DNA of 64,000 bases from Gammaproteobacteria bacterium TMED1 (GCA_002167855.2 NHBG02000020.1:25604-89603), one strand, 5' to 3'; positions 47,117-56,903 are shown, counted from the first letter of the stretch. The notes: generated by a model from the sequence alone, not told the origin. Translations and numbers: made by a program.

Positions 47117-48058
47117 ATGAAAGAAACCCAGACTAGACGAATAATGTATGAATTTAATATGGCCCTAGTCCCAGGGAGCCTAGTTATGTTTTATATCTTT
47201 GGTGTTGGCGTGTTAATCAATATAACGATTGCGGTGGTTACAGTAGTGCTTTGCGAATGTCTTTTTCTCAAAATAAGAGGACTTCCTACTAGGACCATTC
47301 TGGACGGAAGCGCTTTAGCTACCGGTATTCTTCTCGCCTTAACTTTACCACCCCTTCTGCCCATTTCGATGGTTGTACTGGGTAGTGTGTTCTCAATTCT
47401 CGTTGTAAAACACATCTACGGAGGGTTAGGGAACAATATATTCAATCCCGCGATGGCCGGTTTTTCAGCGCTGGTCGTTTCTTTCCCGATGGCTATGTCT
47501 TTATGGGGTATACCCTTTTTGGATATGACCTTAATAGAAACCTTAGAAATGAAGATCGGAAGTCTAGCAATCGATGGAACGACTCGCGCTACACCGCTCC
47601 ATGAATTTAAATTTCGTGAGGACGTAACGAATGAAGAATATTGGGATCAGATTAGGCTACAAAACTGGCGATCATGGGCCTTAATAAATCTTACTTTCCT
47701 TGTTTCAGGTGTCTATCTTATATATACGGGTCTATGTAAATGGTACGCACCAATTGCAATGTTGAGTACGCTTATTATACTCTCTATTTGTTTCTACGAT
47801 GATGGTAGTTCCGCGAGCCTAGGATCACCGCTATTTCATTTATTCTCGGGCGCAACTATGCTCGGGGCATTCTTTATTCTGACCGATCCTGTAACGTCCC
47901 CTAAATTACCTTTAGGTCAAATAATTTTTGGTGTTGGAATAGGTATTTTGACCTTTGCTATTAGAATGATTGGGGGATATCCAGAAGGTGTAGCCTTCGC
48001 AGTTTTGTTTATGAATGCAGTAACACCTTTGATCAATTACCTATCGTTTCATAAATGA
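47117..48058 (+). CDS. rnfD: Rnf electron transport complex subunit D
   Basis: This 313-residue membrane flavoprotein has about ten helices. The covalent-FMN threonine region is IDGTTRATPLHEFK (about residues 152-165), aligning with the IDGISQATPL of E. coli RsxD as I recall it. FNPAMAGFSALVVSFP and FHLFSGATMLGAFFILTDPV are diagnostic. It is about 40 residues shorter than E. coli RsxD. Its stop overlaps the rnfG start by 4 bp. Catalytic features are intact, so this is not a decaying gene. Confidence 0.93.
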   Translation: MKETQTRRIMYEFNMALVPGSLVMFYIFGVGVLINITIAVVTVVLCECLFLKIRGLPTRTILDGSALATGILLALTLPPLLPISMVVLGSVFSILVVKHIYGGLGNNIFNPAMAGFSALVVSFPMAMSLWGIPFLDMTLIETLEMKIGSLAIDGTTRATPLHEFKFREDVTNEEYWDQIRLQNWRSWALINLTFLVSGVYLIYTGLCKWYAPIAMLSTLIILSICFYDDGSSASLGSPLFHLFSGATMLGAFFILTDPVTSPKLPLGQIIFGVGIGILTFAIRMIGGYPEGVAFAVLFMNAVTPLINYLSFHK

Positions 48059-48564
48059 AGCTCCAAGTATTAACATTAGTATTACTCACCTTCACATGCG
48101 GAGTATTGGTAACCGGTTTTTATACGATCAAACGCGAAGAAATTGAACAAAATCGCAAAGACTTCTCGTTAAAATCAATAAAGCAAATAGTTAACCAAGA
48201 CCAGTTTGAATTAGTCCCCATTAATGCAACGAGGTATATCATTCAAAATGAGGATACTTATATCGGAACGGTATTTCAAAGCACAAGTTTATCCGGGTAT
48301 AACGGGGAAATAATACTTTGGATAGCCACAGATGGTGAGGGATATATCAGAGGGGTCCGGGTAGTAAAACACAAAGAAACTCCTGGTATTGGAGACCTAA
48401 TTGATATTGAAGTTTCAGACTGGATTAACCAATTTATTGGAATGTCACCCCAAAATAATTGGATGCATGAGGATTCAGATATTGACCATGTAGCAGGTGC
48501 CACGGTTACTACCCGCGCGGTAGCGAAAGCAATCTTTGACGCTCTAACAATAGAGAACCAATGA
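48055..48564 (+). CDS. rnfG: Rnf electron transport complex subunit G
   Basis: This 169-residue protein has one N-terminal transmembrane helix and a periplasmic FMN domain. The covalent FMN site is AGATVTTRAV (Thr in GATVT), and HKETPGIGDLIDI is the second family motif. It is shorter than E. coli RsxG (about 206), mainly in loops. Four bp overlaps link it to rnfD and rnfE. FMN attachment would need ApbE, not seen in this window. Confidence 0.92.
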   Translation: MKLQVLTLVLLTFTCGVLVTGFYTIKREEIEQNRKDFSLKSIKQIVNQDQFELVPINATRYIIQNEDTYIGTVFQSTSLSGYNGEIILWIATDGEGYIRGVRVVKHKETPGIGDLIDIEVSDWINQFIGMSPQNNWMHEDSDIDHVAGATVTTRAVAKAIFDALTIENQ

Positions 48565-49190
48565 AAAAATTTTCAAAGATCGCTCGCGATGGGATCTGGC
48601 AGCAAAATCCAGCGCTTGTTCAATTACTAGGCTTATGTCCTCTGCTTGCTGTTTCAAATTCCTTCGTGACAGCATTCAGTCTTGGTATTGTTACAGTTCT
48701 GGTATTAACAATCTCTAATGTTGTAATTAGTATAATTCGTTTGATTTTAAACGAAGACTTAAGCCTGACTACGCAAATTACCGTTTTAGCGACTTGCCTG
48801 ATACTTTCGGATATCGCGTTACAAGCTTGGTACTTTGAGTTACACCATAGGATTGGACTCTTCGTAGCCTTGATAGTTACTAATTGTTCCCTGCTTAGCC
48901 GAGCCGAACTCTCTTCTTCGAGCAACCCTATAATTAGCTCTGCAATAGACGGTTTAATGATGGGGTTAGGGTTCTTTTGGGTTATAGTTTTAATGGGAAC
49001 AATTCGAGAAGGTCTTGGTTCTGGCACTCTCTTCAGCAATATGCATATGCTACTTGGGCCTGCTGGTAAAAACCTCGAAATCACCTTTAGTCATAATGGG
49101 TTCCTACTCCTTGTCTTGCCGCCAGGGGCGTTTCTCTCGTTGGGCTTCCTTATCGCTTTAAAAAATTTTTTATTCGATAACAGAGATTAA
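48561..49190 (+). CDS. rnfE: Rnf electron transport complex subunit E
   Basis: This 209-residue integral membrane protein is paralogous to RnfA. IWQQNPALVQLLGLCPLLAV and LIVTNCSLLSRAEL carry the two cysteine half-helices that complete the [2Fe-2S] site with RnfA. IREGLGSGTLF and LLVLPPGAFLSLGFLIA are typical. It ends 1 bp before nth, the usual neighbour. Confidence 0.93.
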   Translation: MKKFSKIARDGIWQQNPALVQLLGLCPLLAVSNSFVTAFSLGIVTVLVLTISNVVISIIRLILNEDLSLTTQITVLATCLILSDIALQAWYFELHHRIGLFVALIVTNCSLLSRAELSSSSNPIISSAIDGLMMGLGFFWVIVLMGTIREGLGSGTLFSNMHMLLGPAGKNLEITFSHNGFLLLVLPPGAFLSLGFLIALKNFLFDNRD

Positions 49191-49191
49191 T

Positions 49192-49833
49192 ATGAATGCA
49201 GCAAAACGATTTAAATTTCTAGCACAACTTAAAAAAGATAATCCTTCACCTAGGACCGAACTAGAATATTCTTCTACATTTGAGCTTTTAATTTCAGTAA
49301 TACTGTCCGCCCAGGCAACCGATGTATCAGTAAATAAGGCGACTAAAAAGCTATACATGGTCGCCAACTCGCCAGAAAAAATCTTTGCTTTAGGTGAAAA
49401 TAATCTTAGGGACTACATCAAAACTATCGGCCTATTTAATAGTAAGTCGAAGAATATTATTAAGACCTGCAAAATTTTAATGGAGAACTATAAGTCTGCG
49501 GTACCACAAACTCGTGCGGAATTAGAAGGGCTTCCTGGTGTAGGAAGGAAAACCGCCAACGTCATACTTAATACTGCTTTCGGGGAGCCCACTATGGCTG
49601 TTGACACCCATATTTTTCGTATTTCTAATCGAACTAACTTCGCGCCCGGAAAAACTGTACTCCAGGTAGAGAAAAAATTGCTCAAGGTAATATCTGAGGA
49701 GTTTATTTTGGATGCTCACCACTGGTTGATCCTCCATGGCCGGTATGTGTGCACTGCCCGCAAGCCTAAATGTAGCCAATGCTCAGTTTACGATCTTTGT
49801 GAATTTAAGGGGAAAGCAAAACTATTAAATTAA
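49192..49833 (+). CDS. nth: Endonuclease III
   Basis: This 213-residue DNA glycosylase/AP lyase removes oxidised pyrimidines. The helix-hairpin-helix LEGLPGVGRKTANVILNTAF contains the catalytic Lys, VDTHIFRISNR the catalytic Asp, and C-x6-C-x2-C-x5-C (CTARKPKCSQCSVYDLC) binds the [4Fe-4S] cluster. It is the last gene of the metG-rnf-nth run, as in E. coli and Pseudomonas, and is convergent with argG. Confidence 0.97.
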   Translation: MNAAKRFKFLAQLKKDNPSPRTELEYSSTFELLISVILSAQATDVSVNKATKKLYMVANSPEKIFALGENNLRDYIKTIGLFNSKSKNIIKTCKILMENYKSAVPQTRAELEGLPGVGRKTANVILNTAFGEPTMAVDTHIFRISNRTNFAPGKTVLQVEKKLLKVISEEFILDAHHWLILHGRYVCTARKPKCSQCSVYDLCEFKGKAKLLN

Positions 49834-49844
49834 GTAGCGTAAAA

Positions 49845-51068
49845 TTAGATAATATCTCGACCCTTCTTGGCAGCAATTTTCATTCTGAGGGCGTTTAATT
49901 TAATGAACCCTGAAGCATCTGACTGATCATAGGCACCGGCATCGTCTTCAAAAGTGACAATGTGATCATCGTAGAGACTATCGCTATCGGACTCCCTACC
50001 CACAATAATTACATTCCCTTTAAACAGCTTGAGGAAGACCTTACCATTTACGTGAAGTTGCGAATAATTAATTAATTTCTGCAATGCCTGACGCTCAGGT
50101 GACCACCAATAACCATTATATATAAGCTTCGCATAACGAGGCATGAGCTCGTCTTTCAGATGCGCAAGCTCTCTATCCAAGGTAACTGACTCCATAGCTC
50201 TATGTGCCTTCAAAAGTATGGTTCCCCCTGGAGTCTCATAACAACCCCTTGCCTTCATTCCTACATAACGATTCTCTACGATATCAATACGACCAACACC
50301 ATTCTCCCCTCCTAGCTTATTAAGGGAGGCCAATACTGCGCTAGGAGACATTGTTTCTCCATCTACAGCAACTACGTCTCCAGCACGGAAGGTCAAGTCA
50401 ACATAAGTTGGTTTTTCAGGCGCTTGTTCTGGAGCTATCGACCACAGCCACATCGACTCCTCTGGTTCTATACCCGGATTTTCTAGAATACCTCCCTCGT
50501 ATGATACATGCAGCAGATTCGCATCCATGGAGTAGGGGGACTTCTCTCCTTCATGCCGTTTATCGATATGAATCTGGTGTTGCTCACAGAAAGATATCAA
50601 AGACTCCCTGGAGGATAGATCCCACTCACGCCAAGGCGCGATAATCTCAACATCCGGGTTGAGCGCAGAAATACCCAGTTCAAATCTCACCTGATCATTT
50701 CCTTTACCGGTGGCACCATGCGCGATTGCCTCGGAGTTTGTTACATTAGCTATCTCCACTAATCTCTTGGCTATCAATGGCCTAGCGATCGATGTCCCGA
50801 GCAGATACTCCCCCTCGTAGATGGTGTTACAGCGAAACATAGGGAAAACAAAGTCACGTACGAATTCTTCTCGAACATCGTCTATAAAAATCTCTTTCAC
50901 CCCCATAGTCGCTGCTTTAAGACGAGCGGGTTCGACTTCGCCGCCTTGGCCAAGATCAGCAGTATAAGTGACTACCTCGCACGCATAAGTTTCTTGTAGC
51001 CATTTCAGTATGACTGAGGTATCGAGACCTCCTGAGTATGCCAGTACTACTTTATTTATCTTGGTCAT
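49845..51068 (-). CDS. argG: Argininosuccinate synthase
   Basis: This 407-residue enzyme joins citrulline and aspartate in arginine synthesis. [17 protein letters not shown] is the ATP-pyrophosphatase motif (residues 8-24), and [14 protein letters not shown] and [17 protein letters not shown] are family signatures. It is the short Pseudomonas-type enzyme. It is divergent from pyrC. Confidence 0.97.
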   Translation of the reverse strand: MTKINKVVLAYSGGLDTSVILKWLQETYACEVVTYTADLGQGGEVEPARLKAATMGVKEIFIDDVREEFVRDFVFPMFRCNTIYEGEYLLGTSIARPLIAKRLVEIANVTNSEAIAHGATGKGNDQVRFELGISALNPDVEIIAPWREWDLSSRESLISFCEQHQIHIDKRHEGEKSPYSMDANLLHVSYEGGILENPGIEPEESMWLWSIAPEQAPEKPTYVDLTFRAGDVVAVDGETMSPSAVLASLNKLGGENGVGRIDIVENRYVGMKARGCYETPGGTILLKAHRAMESVTLDRELAHLKDELMPRYAKLIYNGYWWSPERQALQKLINYSQLHVNGKVFLKLFKGNVIIVGRESDSDSLYDDHIVTFEDDAGAYDQSDASGFIKLNALRMKIAAKKGRDII

Positions 51069-51177
51069 AATTCCTAATAGTTAAAAAGCCACAGTTCGAT
51101 TATGGTACTCCCTTCTTTATAATTTTCGTAGTGTAATGCAAGGATCTATTATCAATTAAGGAAGCCATAGCAGTTCA

Positions 51178-51186
51178 TGTTATAAT
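51178..51186 (+). promoter_or_regulatory. Extended -10 promoter of pyrC
   Basis: TGTTATAAT is a perfect extended -10 element (TGn-TATAAT), giving a start near 51193, about 20 nt before the pyrC ATG. No good -35 hexamer accompanies it, as is usual for extended -10 promoters. Confidence 0.5.
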
Positions 51187-51213
51187 CCTACTTTAAATTA
51201 AGACCCGTTTTAA

Positions 51214-52251
51214 ATGCGTAGCATTTCGATAACCCGTCCGGATGACTGGCATATACACTTGCGAGATAGAGACTATCTTGTAAAAACAGTCAAAGATGTA
51301 AGTAGATATTTTGGTCGAGCTATTGTTATGCCCAACCTAACTCCGCCTGTTACGTCCATTGAGGAAGCAAAAAAGTACTTGGAAAGGATTAATCGTTTAC
51401 TCGACAGCGATTCTAACTTTCGACCACTAATGACTCTTTATCTTACGGAGCAAATGTCAGACGAAGTAATACGCGAGGTAAAGCGATCGGATTTTATTCA
51501 TGCAATCAAGCTCTACCCAGCAGGTGCCACAACCAACTCTGAATCCGGAGTACGCTCTATAGAGAATGTCTATCCCCTTTTGGAGGTTATGGAGGAAGAA
51601 GATGTAGTGCTAGCAATTCACGGAGAGGTCACAGACCAAAATATAGATGTATTCGATCGAGAGAAAGTATTCATCGATAACCATTTAATAAAGATCCGAA
51701 GAACATTTCCCAACCTGCGAGTTGTCTTTGAACACATAAGTACAAATGATGCCGCTACATTCGTGGCTGAGTCCGGAAATAAAATTGCGGCGACGATTAC
51801 AGCACACCATCTTTTATTCAATAGAAATCACCTTCTCGCAGAAAATTTAAGGGCCGCATATTATTGCCTTCCAATTTTGAAAAGAGATACTCATCAACAA
51901 GGCCTAGTCAAAGCCGCTACTTCAGGTGACTCACATTTCTTTCTCGGTACCGACTCCGCTCCACACCCCAGGTTCGCAAAAGAATCTGCATGCGGATGTG
52001 CTGCAGGAGCGTATACATCTCACGCGGCGATTGAGCTTTATGCTGAAGTATTTGACCAAGCCGGACAACTAAAGAACCTTGAGGCTTTCGCAAGCCATAA
52101 TGGCCCTGATTTTTATGAGCTTCCGCGTAATTCTGATCAAATAATATTAACAAAGAAATCGTGGGAAATTCCGTCTCATTATGCTTTCGGTAATGACAGC
52201 CTCGTCCCAATCAGAGCTGGCGAATTGGTGCACTGGACAGTAACAGGATGA
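51214..52251 (+). CDS. pyrC: Dihydroorotase
   Basis: This 345-residue zinc amidohydrolase closes carbamoyl-aspartate to dihydroorotate in pyrimidine synthesis. The metal ligands are in DDWHIHLRD (residues 7-15), the carboxylated Lys in IKLYPAGATTNS, His in VFEHIST and TITAHHLLFN, and the Asp in FLGTDSAPHPRFAKE. This is the class II, E. coli-like enzyme. Followed 4 bp later by rnt. Confidence 0.96.
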   Translation: MRSISITRPDDWHIHLRDRDYLVKTVKDVSRYFGRAIVMPNLTPPVTSIEEAKKYLERINRLLDSDSNFRPLMTLYLTEQMSDEVIREVKRSDFIHAIKLYPAGATTNSESGVRSIENVYPLLEVMEEEDVVLAIHGEVTDQNIDVFDREKVFIDNHLIKIRRTFPNLRVVFEHISTNDAATFVAESGNKIAATITAHHLLFNRNHLLAENLRAAYYCLPILKRDTHQQGLVKAATSGDSHFFLGTDSAPHPRFAKESACGCAAGAYTSHAAIELYAEVFDQAGQLKNLEAFASHNGPDFYELPRNSDQIILTKKSWEIPSHYAFGNDSLVPIRAGELVHWTVTG

Positions 52252-52255
52252 TAAA

Positions 52256-52879
52256 TTGCAAGCACGAAAAAAATTTATAGTAGACCGATTTCGAGGTTTT
52301 CTGCCAGTCGTCATTGATCTGGAAACGGGTGGATTCAACCCCAAAACTGATGCACTACTCGAATTAGCGACTATAGTTATAGAAATGGACGACACCGGGT
52401 TGTTAGTCCCCGGAGAAAGAATATTTTTTAATGTGCACCCATTTGAGGGTGCCAATATAGAACAGTCATCCCTGGATTTCACTGGTATTGATCCTTCGAA
52501 TCCTCTGCGGAGCGCTGTCTCTGAGAAAGATGCGTTGACCGAAACATTTCGAACAATACGCGCCGCCGTCCGGGAGACTGGGTGTCAGCGCGCGATTATG
52601 GTGGCCCACAATGCGTCGTTTGACTTGAGCTTCATAAGCGCAGTGGCCGAGCGCTGTAACTTAAAACGCAATCCCTTCCACCCCTTTTCCACTCTCGATA
52701 CCGTGTCTTTAAGTGCCCTCGCATATGGTCAGACGGTATTGGCCCGCGCTTGCGAAAGTGCCGATATTACGTTTGATAACGATCAAGCCCACAGCGCCCT
52801 CTATGATTGCGATAAAACCGCGGAAATCTTCTGTCGTATTGTCAACCGTTGGCAAGACCTAGAAGAATGTTTCTCCTAG
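52256..52879 (+). CDS. rnt: Ribonuclease T
   Basis: This 207-residue DEDD-family 3' exonuclease trims tRNA CCA ends and other stable RNA 3' ends. FLPVVIDLETGGFNPKTDAL holds the first acidic pair, MVAHNASFDLSF the second Asp, and NDQAHSALYDCDKTAEIF the His/Asp pair. Start TTG at 52256 with AGGATG ahead; no ATG is available in frame before the conserved RFRGFLPVV. It is followed by rubrerythrin on the other strand. Confidence 0.94.
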   Translation: MQARKKFIVDRFRGFLPVVIDLETGGFNPKTDALLELATIVIEMDDTGLLVPGERIFFNVHPFEGANIEQSSLDFTGIDPSNPLRSAVSEKDALTETFRTIRAAVRETGCQRAIMVAHNASFDLSFISAVAERCNLKRNPFHPFSTLDTVSLSALAYGQTVLARACESADITFDNDQAHSALYDCDKTAEIFCRIVNRWQDLEECFS

Positions 52880-52917
52880 GTCCGTGCCACGGACGTCCCA
52901 TTCAATGTTACAAGCTC

Positions 52918-53337
52918 TTATCCGTCTAGACTGTCTAGCGCTTTCTGAAACCTATTAGCGTGAGACCTTTCTGCCTTGGCTAAGGTTTCCATCCAATCTG
53001 CTATCTCGTCAAAGCCTTCGTCGCGAGCAGTTTTAGCCATACCGGGGTACATATCTGTGTACTCGTGGGTTTCACCCGCCACCGCTGCAGCGAGATTGTT
53101 TGCCGTGGATCCAATAGGCAAACCAGTTGCCGGGTCACCCGTCAATTCAAGATACTCCAAGTGCCCATGCGCGTGCCCAGTCTCCCCTTCAGCGGTTGAC
53201 CTAAATACTGCGGACACGTCATTATAACCCTCGACGTCAGCCTTTGATGCGAAATACAAATAACGTCGATTTGCTTGAGACTCACCTGCAAATGCGTCTT
53301 TCAAATTTTGTTCTGTACTACTACCCTTCAGATCCAT
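52918..53337 (-). CDS. Rubrerythrin (diiron domain only)
   Basis: This 139-residue ferritin-like diiron protein has iron ligands in [38 protein letters not shown] and [12 protein letters not shown]. It is missing the C-terminal rubredoxin domain of classical rubrerythrins. Such short forms act as peroxide reductases with a separate electron donor. It replaces the bacterioferritin found between rnt and grxD in Pseudomonas. The neighbouring monothiol glutaredoxin fits a redox/iron role. Confidence 0.92.
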   Translation of the reverse strand: MDLKGSSTEQNLKDAFAGESQANRRYLYFASKADVEGYNDVSAVFRSTAEGETGHAHGHLEYLELTGDPATGLPIGSTANNLAAAVAGETHEYTDMYPGMAKTARDEGFDEIADWMETLAKAERSHANRFQKALDSLDG

Positions 53338-53452
53338 TTATTTCTCCTTAAATAACCATTAATACCAAATTTAATACGCATGTTACGCGTTAACTCGTGT
53401 TGTGGATGCCAACTCCACTGCGTCCCCTCGCAACTTTTTTAAAGTCGTTAAT

Positions 53453-53773
53453 TTATTCAGCTGTGGAGGCAGCCTTAATCATCAACTCAAGTTCACCACT
53501 GTCATACAACTCAGTAATAATGTCACAACCACCAACCAGTTCACCGTCGATGAATAACTGTGGAAATGTCGGCCATTCTGAAAACTGCGGCAGATTTGCA
53601 CGAATTTCAGGATTCGCTAGGATATCGATATATGCAAACCTCTCCCCGCAGGACATTAGCGCCTGCGATGCCTGAGCTGAAAAGCCGCACTGCGGCGCAT
53701 CGGGCGAGCCTTTCATATATAAAAGTATAGGGTTTTCCCTCACTTGAGCTTTAATTTCTTCGAGTGTCTCCAT
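53453..53773 (-). CDS. grxD: Monothiol glutaredoxin (Grx4)
   Basis: This 106-residue Fe-S cluster carrier is of the CGFS type. METLEEIKAQVRENPILLYM starts the domain, the CGFS motif lies in PQCGFSAQASQALM (about residues 30-33), and WPTFPQLFIDGELVGGCDI binds glutathione. An upstream in-frame start at 53821 would add 16 non-conserved residues, so the ATG at 53773 is preferred. Confidence 0.95.
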   Translation of the reverse strand: METLEEIKAQVRENPILLYMKGSPDAPQCGFSAQASQALMSCGERFAYIDILANPEIRANLPQFSEWPTFPQLFIDGELVGGCDIITELYDSGELELMIKAASTAE

Positions 53774-53850
53774 AATTTGAGTCTTTGCTAATAAAACTTC
53801 TTTAAGTTTAGCAGATTTCACAATTCAAAAGAGAGCACAAATTCTATATA

Positions 53851-55386
53851 TTATATTGTGCGTCGGCCAAAGCCGCCTCCTCCGGGGGTCTCGATTCGCA
53901 AAACTTGGCCGGGTTTTACGAAAAGTTGGCATTTAGGCGAAAGTATCCTCCCATCCAGGTAATTAACACCTGGCGAGCCTGGGGAACCACCTTCCAATCC
54001 CCACGGTGGGTGTTTCCTGCGCTCGGTTAGTAACGTCACTTCTGTATCTTCAAGAAAAAAGAATTCCCTTATAGTGCCGTCGCCACCGTCGTTTTTCCCC
54101 AATCCTTTCGAGCCTCGCCTAATTGCATAACTTTTAACCCGCACTGGATAATGTGACTCAAAACTCTCAATTGGAGTATTAAGCGTATTGGTCATATGAG
54201 ACTGGACAGCGCTAACTCCCTTACCTAAAGGGTGTCCGCCCGATCCACCGCCAATGGTTTCGTAATAATCCCAAGGTCGGGCTGACCGATGATTTCCCAT
54301 CGAAATATTATTCATTGTTCCTTGGCTAGCCGCAGGGATCTTTTCCGGAAGGGCCTGATGGAGCGCCCCAAGAATCACATCCACAATTCGCATAGAAGTT
54401 TCAACATTCCCTGCAGCGACCGCAGCATCTCTTTTAGCGTTTACCAAAGATCCCTCTGGCGCAGTGATCGCTAAGTACTGAAAAACACCTTCGCAAGCGG
54501 GTGTATATTCCGGGAGTAAACAACGGAATACATAATAAGCGGATGCGGCAGTTACCGAGATTGGACAATTAATATTTCCCGCTACCTGCGAAGCAGTCCC
54601 CTCGAAGTCGATAGCAAGACAACTCGGACTAACATCGATGTGACATTTAATAGCGAGATCAATATTCCCCTGCCCATCATCATCCATAAAATCAAAAAAA
54701 CTATAATCACCTTGAGGTATGTTGGATAGTGTTGCTGAGGCTATCCGAGCCCCATAGGCATTAATTTTCTCAATTCCCATTAGAAATCTTGATGAACCAA
54801 TCTTACTGACGAGCTCTGATAGTCGTTGCAATCCCACATTGTTGGCACTTCGTTGAGCAGAAATATCTCCTCTAGCCGTGCTGCCTCCAACCATAGTTAG
54901 TCTATCTAGTAGAGCTAGATCTAGCTCGCCCGCACGAACTAATAAAGTGGGAGCAATAATCTCGCCCTCCTCTTCCAAACTACTTGAAACAGGCATCGAT
55001 CCAGGAGAGCTAGATCCAATACTTGCATGATGTGCCCTATTTGCAACAAATCCTAATATTTCATGATTCACAAAAATTGGTGATATAAATGTTATGTCAG
55101 GTAAATGAGTTCCCCCTAAAAAGGGATCATTTAAGATCAAGAGGTCACCCTCTCGCCAAGAGATAGTGTTTACAATATCCCGCATAGCAAAAGCCATACT
55201 TCCGAGGTGCACAGGTATATGAGCCGCCTGGGAGAATAGTGCTCCTTTGCTATCAAATAACGCGCATGAGAAATCCAATCGGTCCTTGATGTTGGTTGAA
55301 AAAGCGGCTTTACGCAGCACAAGTCCCATTTCATGACAAATGGCCTCAAGTCGTTTGATAAAAATTGCAAGTTCGATATTCGTCAT
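53851..55386 (-). CDS. hyuB: Hydantoinase B / 5-oxoprolinase subunit B family protein
   Basis: This 511-residue protein of the HyuB family is the second half of ATP-dependent hydantoinases, 5-oxoprolinases and related acetone-type carboxylases. DFSCALFDSKGALFSQAAHI, NDPFLGGTHLPDITFISPIF and FVANRAHHASIG are signature segments, and the end PGQVLRIETPGGGGFGRR is complete. HyuA, which normally precedes or is fused to it, is not adjacent: upstream is glpK. So either HyuA is elsewhere or this subunit has another partner. Substrate is not predictable. Confidence 0.88.
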   Translation of the reverse strand: MTNIELAIFIKRLEAICHEMGLVLRKAAFSTNIKDRLDFSCALFDSKGALFSQAAHIPVHLGSMAFAMRDIVNTISWREGDLLILNDPFLGGTHLPDITFISPIFVNHEILGFVANRAHHASIGSSSPGSMPVSSSLEEEGEIIAPTLLVRAGELDLALLDRLTMVGGSTARGDISAQRSANNVGLQRLSELVSKIGSSRFLMGIEKINAYGARIASATLSNIPQGDYSFFDFMDDDGQGNIDLAIKCHIDVSPSCLAIDFEGTASQVAGNINCPISVTAASAYYVFRCLLPEYTPACEGVFQYLAITAPEGSLVNAKRDAAVAAGNVETSMRIVDVILGALHQALPEKIPAASQGTMNNISMGNHRSARPWDYYETIGGGSGGHPLGKGVSAVQSHMTNTLNTPIESFESHYPVRVKSYAIRRGSKGLGKNDGGDGTIREFFFLEDTEVTLLTERRKHPPWGLEGGSPGSPGVNYLDGRILSPKCQLFVKPGQVLRIETPGGGGFGRRTI

Positions 55387-55409
55387 TATTTTCTAGGTTA
55401 ATACTTTCC

Positions 55410-56876
55410 TCACCGAGGTGTACGAACTCGCGCCACTGCATCTTGCCAACCAGCATACAATTCGTCACTGCGAAGTTTATCAAGCTCTGGAACGACTATT
55501 AGAGTATGACCACGACATGACTCCAGATCCTCTAGTGATTTAAATAGTCCAACCCCCAGCCCCGCCAAGAAGGCTGCTCCCAATGCGGTCGTTTCTGTGA
55601 TAGCCGTACGATCTACAGACATCTGAGTGATATCCGCAAGTGCCTGAACGAGCCAATCGTTAGTCACCATTCCCCCATCCACCCGAACAAAACTCAAGTT
55701 AGCGCCATCACCTTCCATAGCACTGAATAGGTCACGCGTTTGAAAGCATACTGATTGAAGTGTCGCTGTGACCAAATCCTTAGATGTTGTATCCCTGCTA
55801 AGCCCCAGAAAAGCCCCGCGCGCATTTGCATCCCAGTAGGGCGCACCAAGCCCCGTAAATGCAGGCACTAAATATACACCGTTTGTGTCTGGGTTTGACT
55901 CTGCGATTGTGCCCGTAGATTCTGCATTCTTGATCAAACCCAGACTATCTCTTAGCCACTGCACCGCAGCCCCAGCTATGAATATACTTCCCTCCAAAGC
56001 ATAGGTTACCTCCCCAGCCAAACGGTAGCCAATGGTTGTTAGTAGCTTATTACTGGAGCTGATAGCTTTCTCGCCAGTATTAAGAATTGCAAAGCAACCA
56101 GTACCGTATGTACTCTTCAGCATACCGGATGAGAAACAACATTGTCCGATTAATGCAGACTGCTGGTCTCCTGCTATACCCGTAATCGGTATCTCACCGC
56201 CAAAGATTAAGGTGGAACCGAAATAAGAGCTACAGTCGGAAACCTCGGGTAACACCTGCTGAGGAATATCAAACATCTCCAGAAGTTCTTTATCCCAGGT
56301 TTGCTCATGAATATTGAATAACATCGTTCGCGATGCATTAGTAGCATCAGTTTTATGCGATCTCCCATCAGTTAATTTCCATAGTAAAAAGCTATCCACA
56401 GTACCAAAGAGTAAACACCCTTCTCTTGCTTTATCACGGGCCCCGTTAACGTGATCTAAAATCCATTTCAATTTGGTTGCCGAAAAATAAGGATCTAATA
56501 GTAAACCTGTTTTTTTTGTAATAGTTTCCTCTAAGCCCTGAGCCCTCAAAAGATCACAGTAATCGGCCGTACGCCTATCCTGCCAAACAATGGCGGGATA
56601 GACCGGCTTTCCAGTCTCACGATTCCAAACAATAGTTGTTTCACGTTGGTTTGTAATACCTATAGCTGTAACCGATTCGGCTTTTTTTATTACTGATTTC
56701 ATAACTTCCAAAGAAGACTCCCAAATTTCTTCAGGATCATGCTCAACCTGGCCATTCTTTGGAAAAAATTGCGTCAATTGTCTCTGAGCTATATCCAGTA
56801 TATCGCATGCGTTATTAAACAAAATCGCTCTCGTACTGCTAGTGCCTTGATCCAAAGCAAGTAGATTATTCGACAT
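55410..56876 (-). CDS. glpK: Glycerol kinase
   Basis: This 488-residue FGGY kinase makes glycerol 3-phosphate. LALDQGTSSTRAILF is the phosphate motif, TNQRETTIVWNRETGKPVYP binds glycerol, GDQQSALIGQCC and the ATP-site LEGSIFIAGAAVQWLRD follow, and FVRVDGGMVTNDWLVQ is the second signature. Neighbours glpF and glpD are not present. Divergent from the GH20 gene; a GTGAT-N6-ATCAC palindrome lies just upstream of its start. It is possible that a related polyol is the substrate. Confidence 0.93.
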   Translation of the reverse strand: MSNNLLALDQGTSSTRAILFNNACDILDIAQRQLTQFFPKNGQVEHDPEEIWESSLEVMKSVIKKAESVTAIGITNQRETTIVWNRETGKPVYPAIVWQDRRTADYCDLLRAQGLEETITKKTGLLLDPYFSATKLKWILDHVNGARDKAREGCLLFGTVDSFLLWKLTDGRSHKTDATNASRTMLFNIHEQTWDKELLEMFDIPQQVLPEVSDCSSYFGSTLIFGGEIPITGIAGDQQSALIGQCCFSSGMLKSTYGTGCFAILNTGEKAISSSNKLLTTIGYRLAGEVTYALEGSIFIAGAAVQWLRDSLGLIKNAESTGTIAESNPDTNGVYLVPAFTGLGAPYWDANARGAFLGLSRDTTSKDLVTATLQSVCFQTRDLFSAMEGDGANLSFVRVDGGMVTNDWLVQALADITQMSVDRTAITETTALGAAFLAGLGVGLFKSLEDLESCRGHTLIVVPELDKLRSDELYAGWQDAVARVRTPR

Positions 56877-56887
56877 ATACGCTCCCG

Positions 56888-56903
56888 GTGATCACTTAAT
56901 CAC
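56888..56903. promoter_or_regulatory. Palindrome between glpK and the GH20 gene
   Basis: GTGAT-CACTTA-ATCAC is a 16 bp perfect inverted repeat 12 bp ahead of the glpK ATG. It resembles a helix-turn-helix operator but the spacing does not fit a CRP box. It could control glpK, the divergent GH20 gene, or both. Confidence 0.35.

Noticed and set aside
52880..52894. GTCCGTG/CACGGAC palindrome between rnt and rubrerythrin
   Set aside because: It is a good hairpin between convergent genes but has no T run on either side, so it is not called a terminator.
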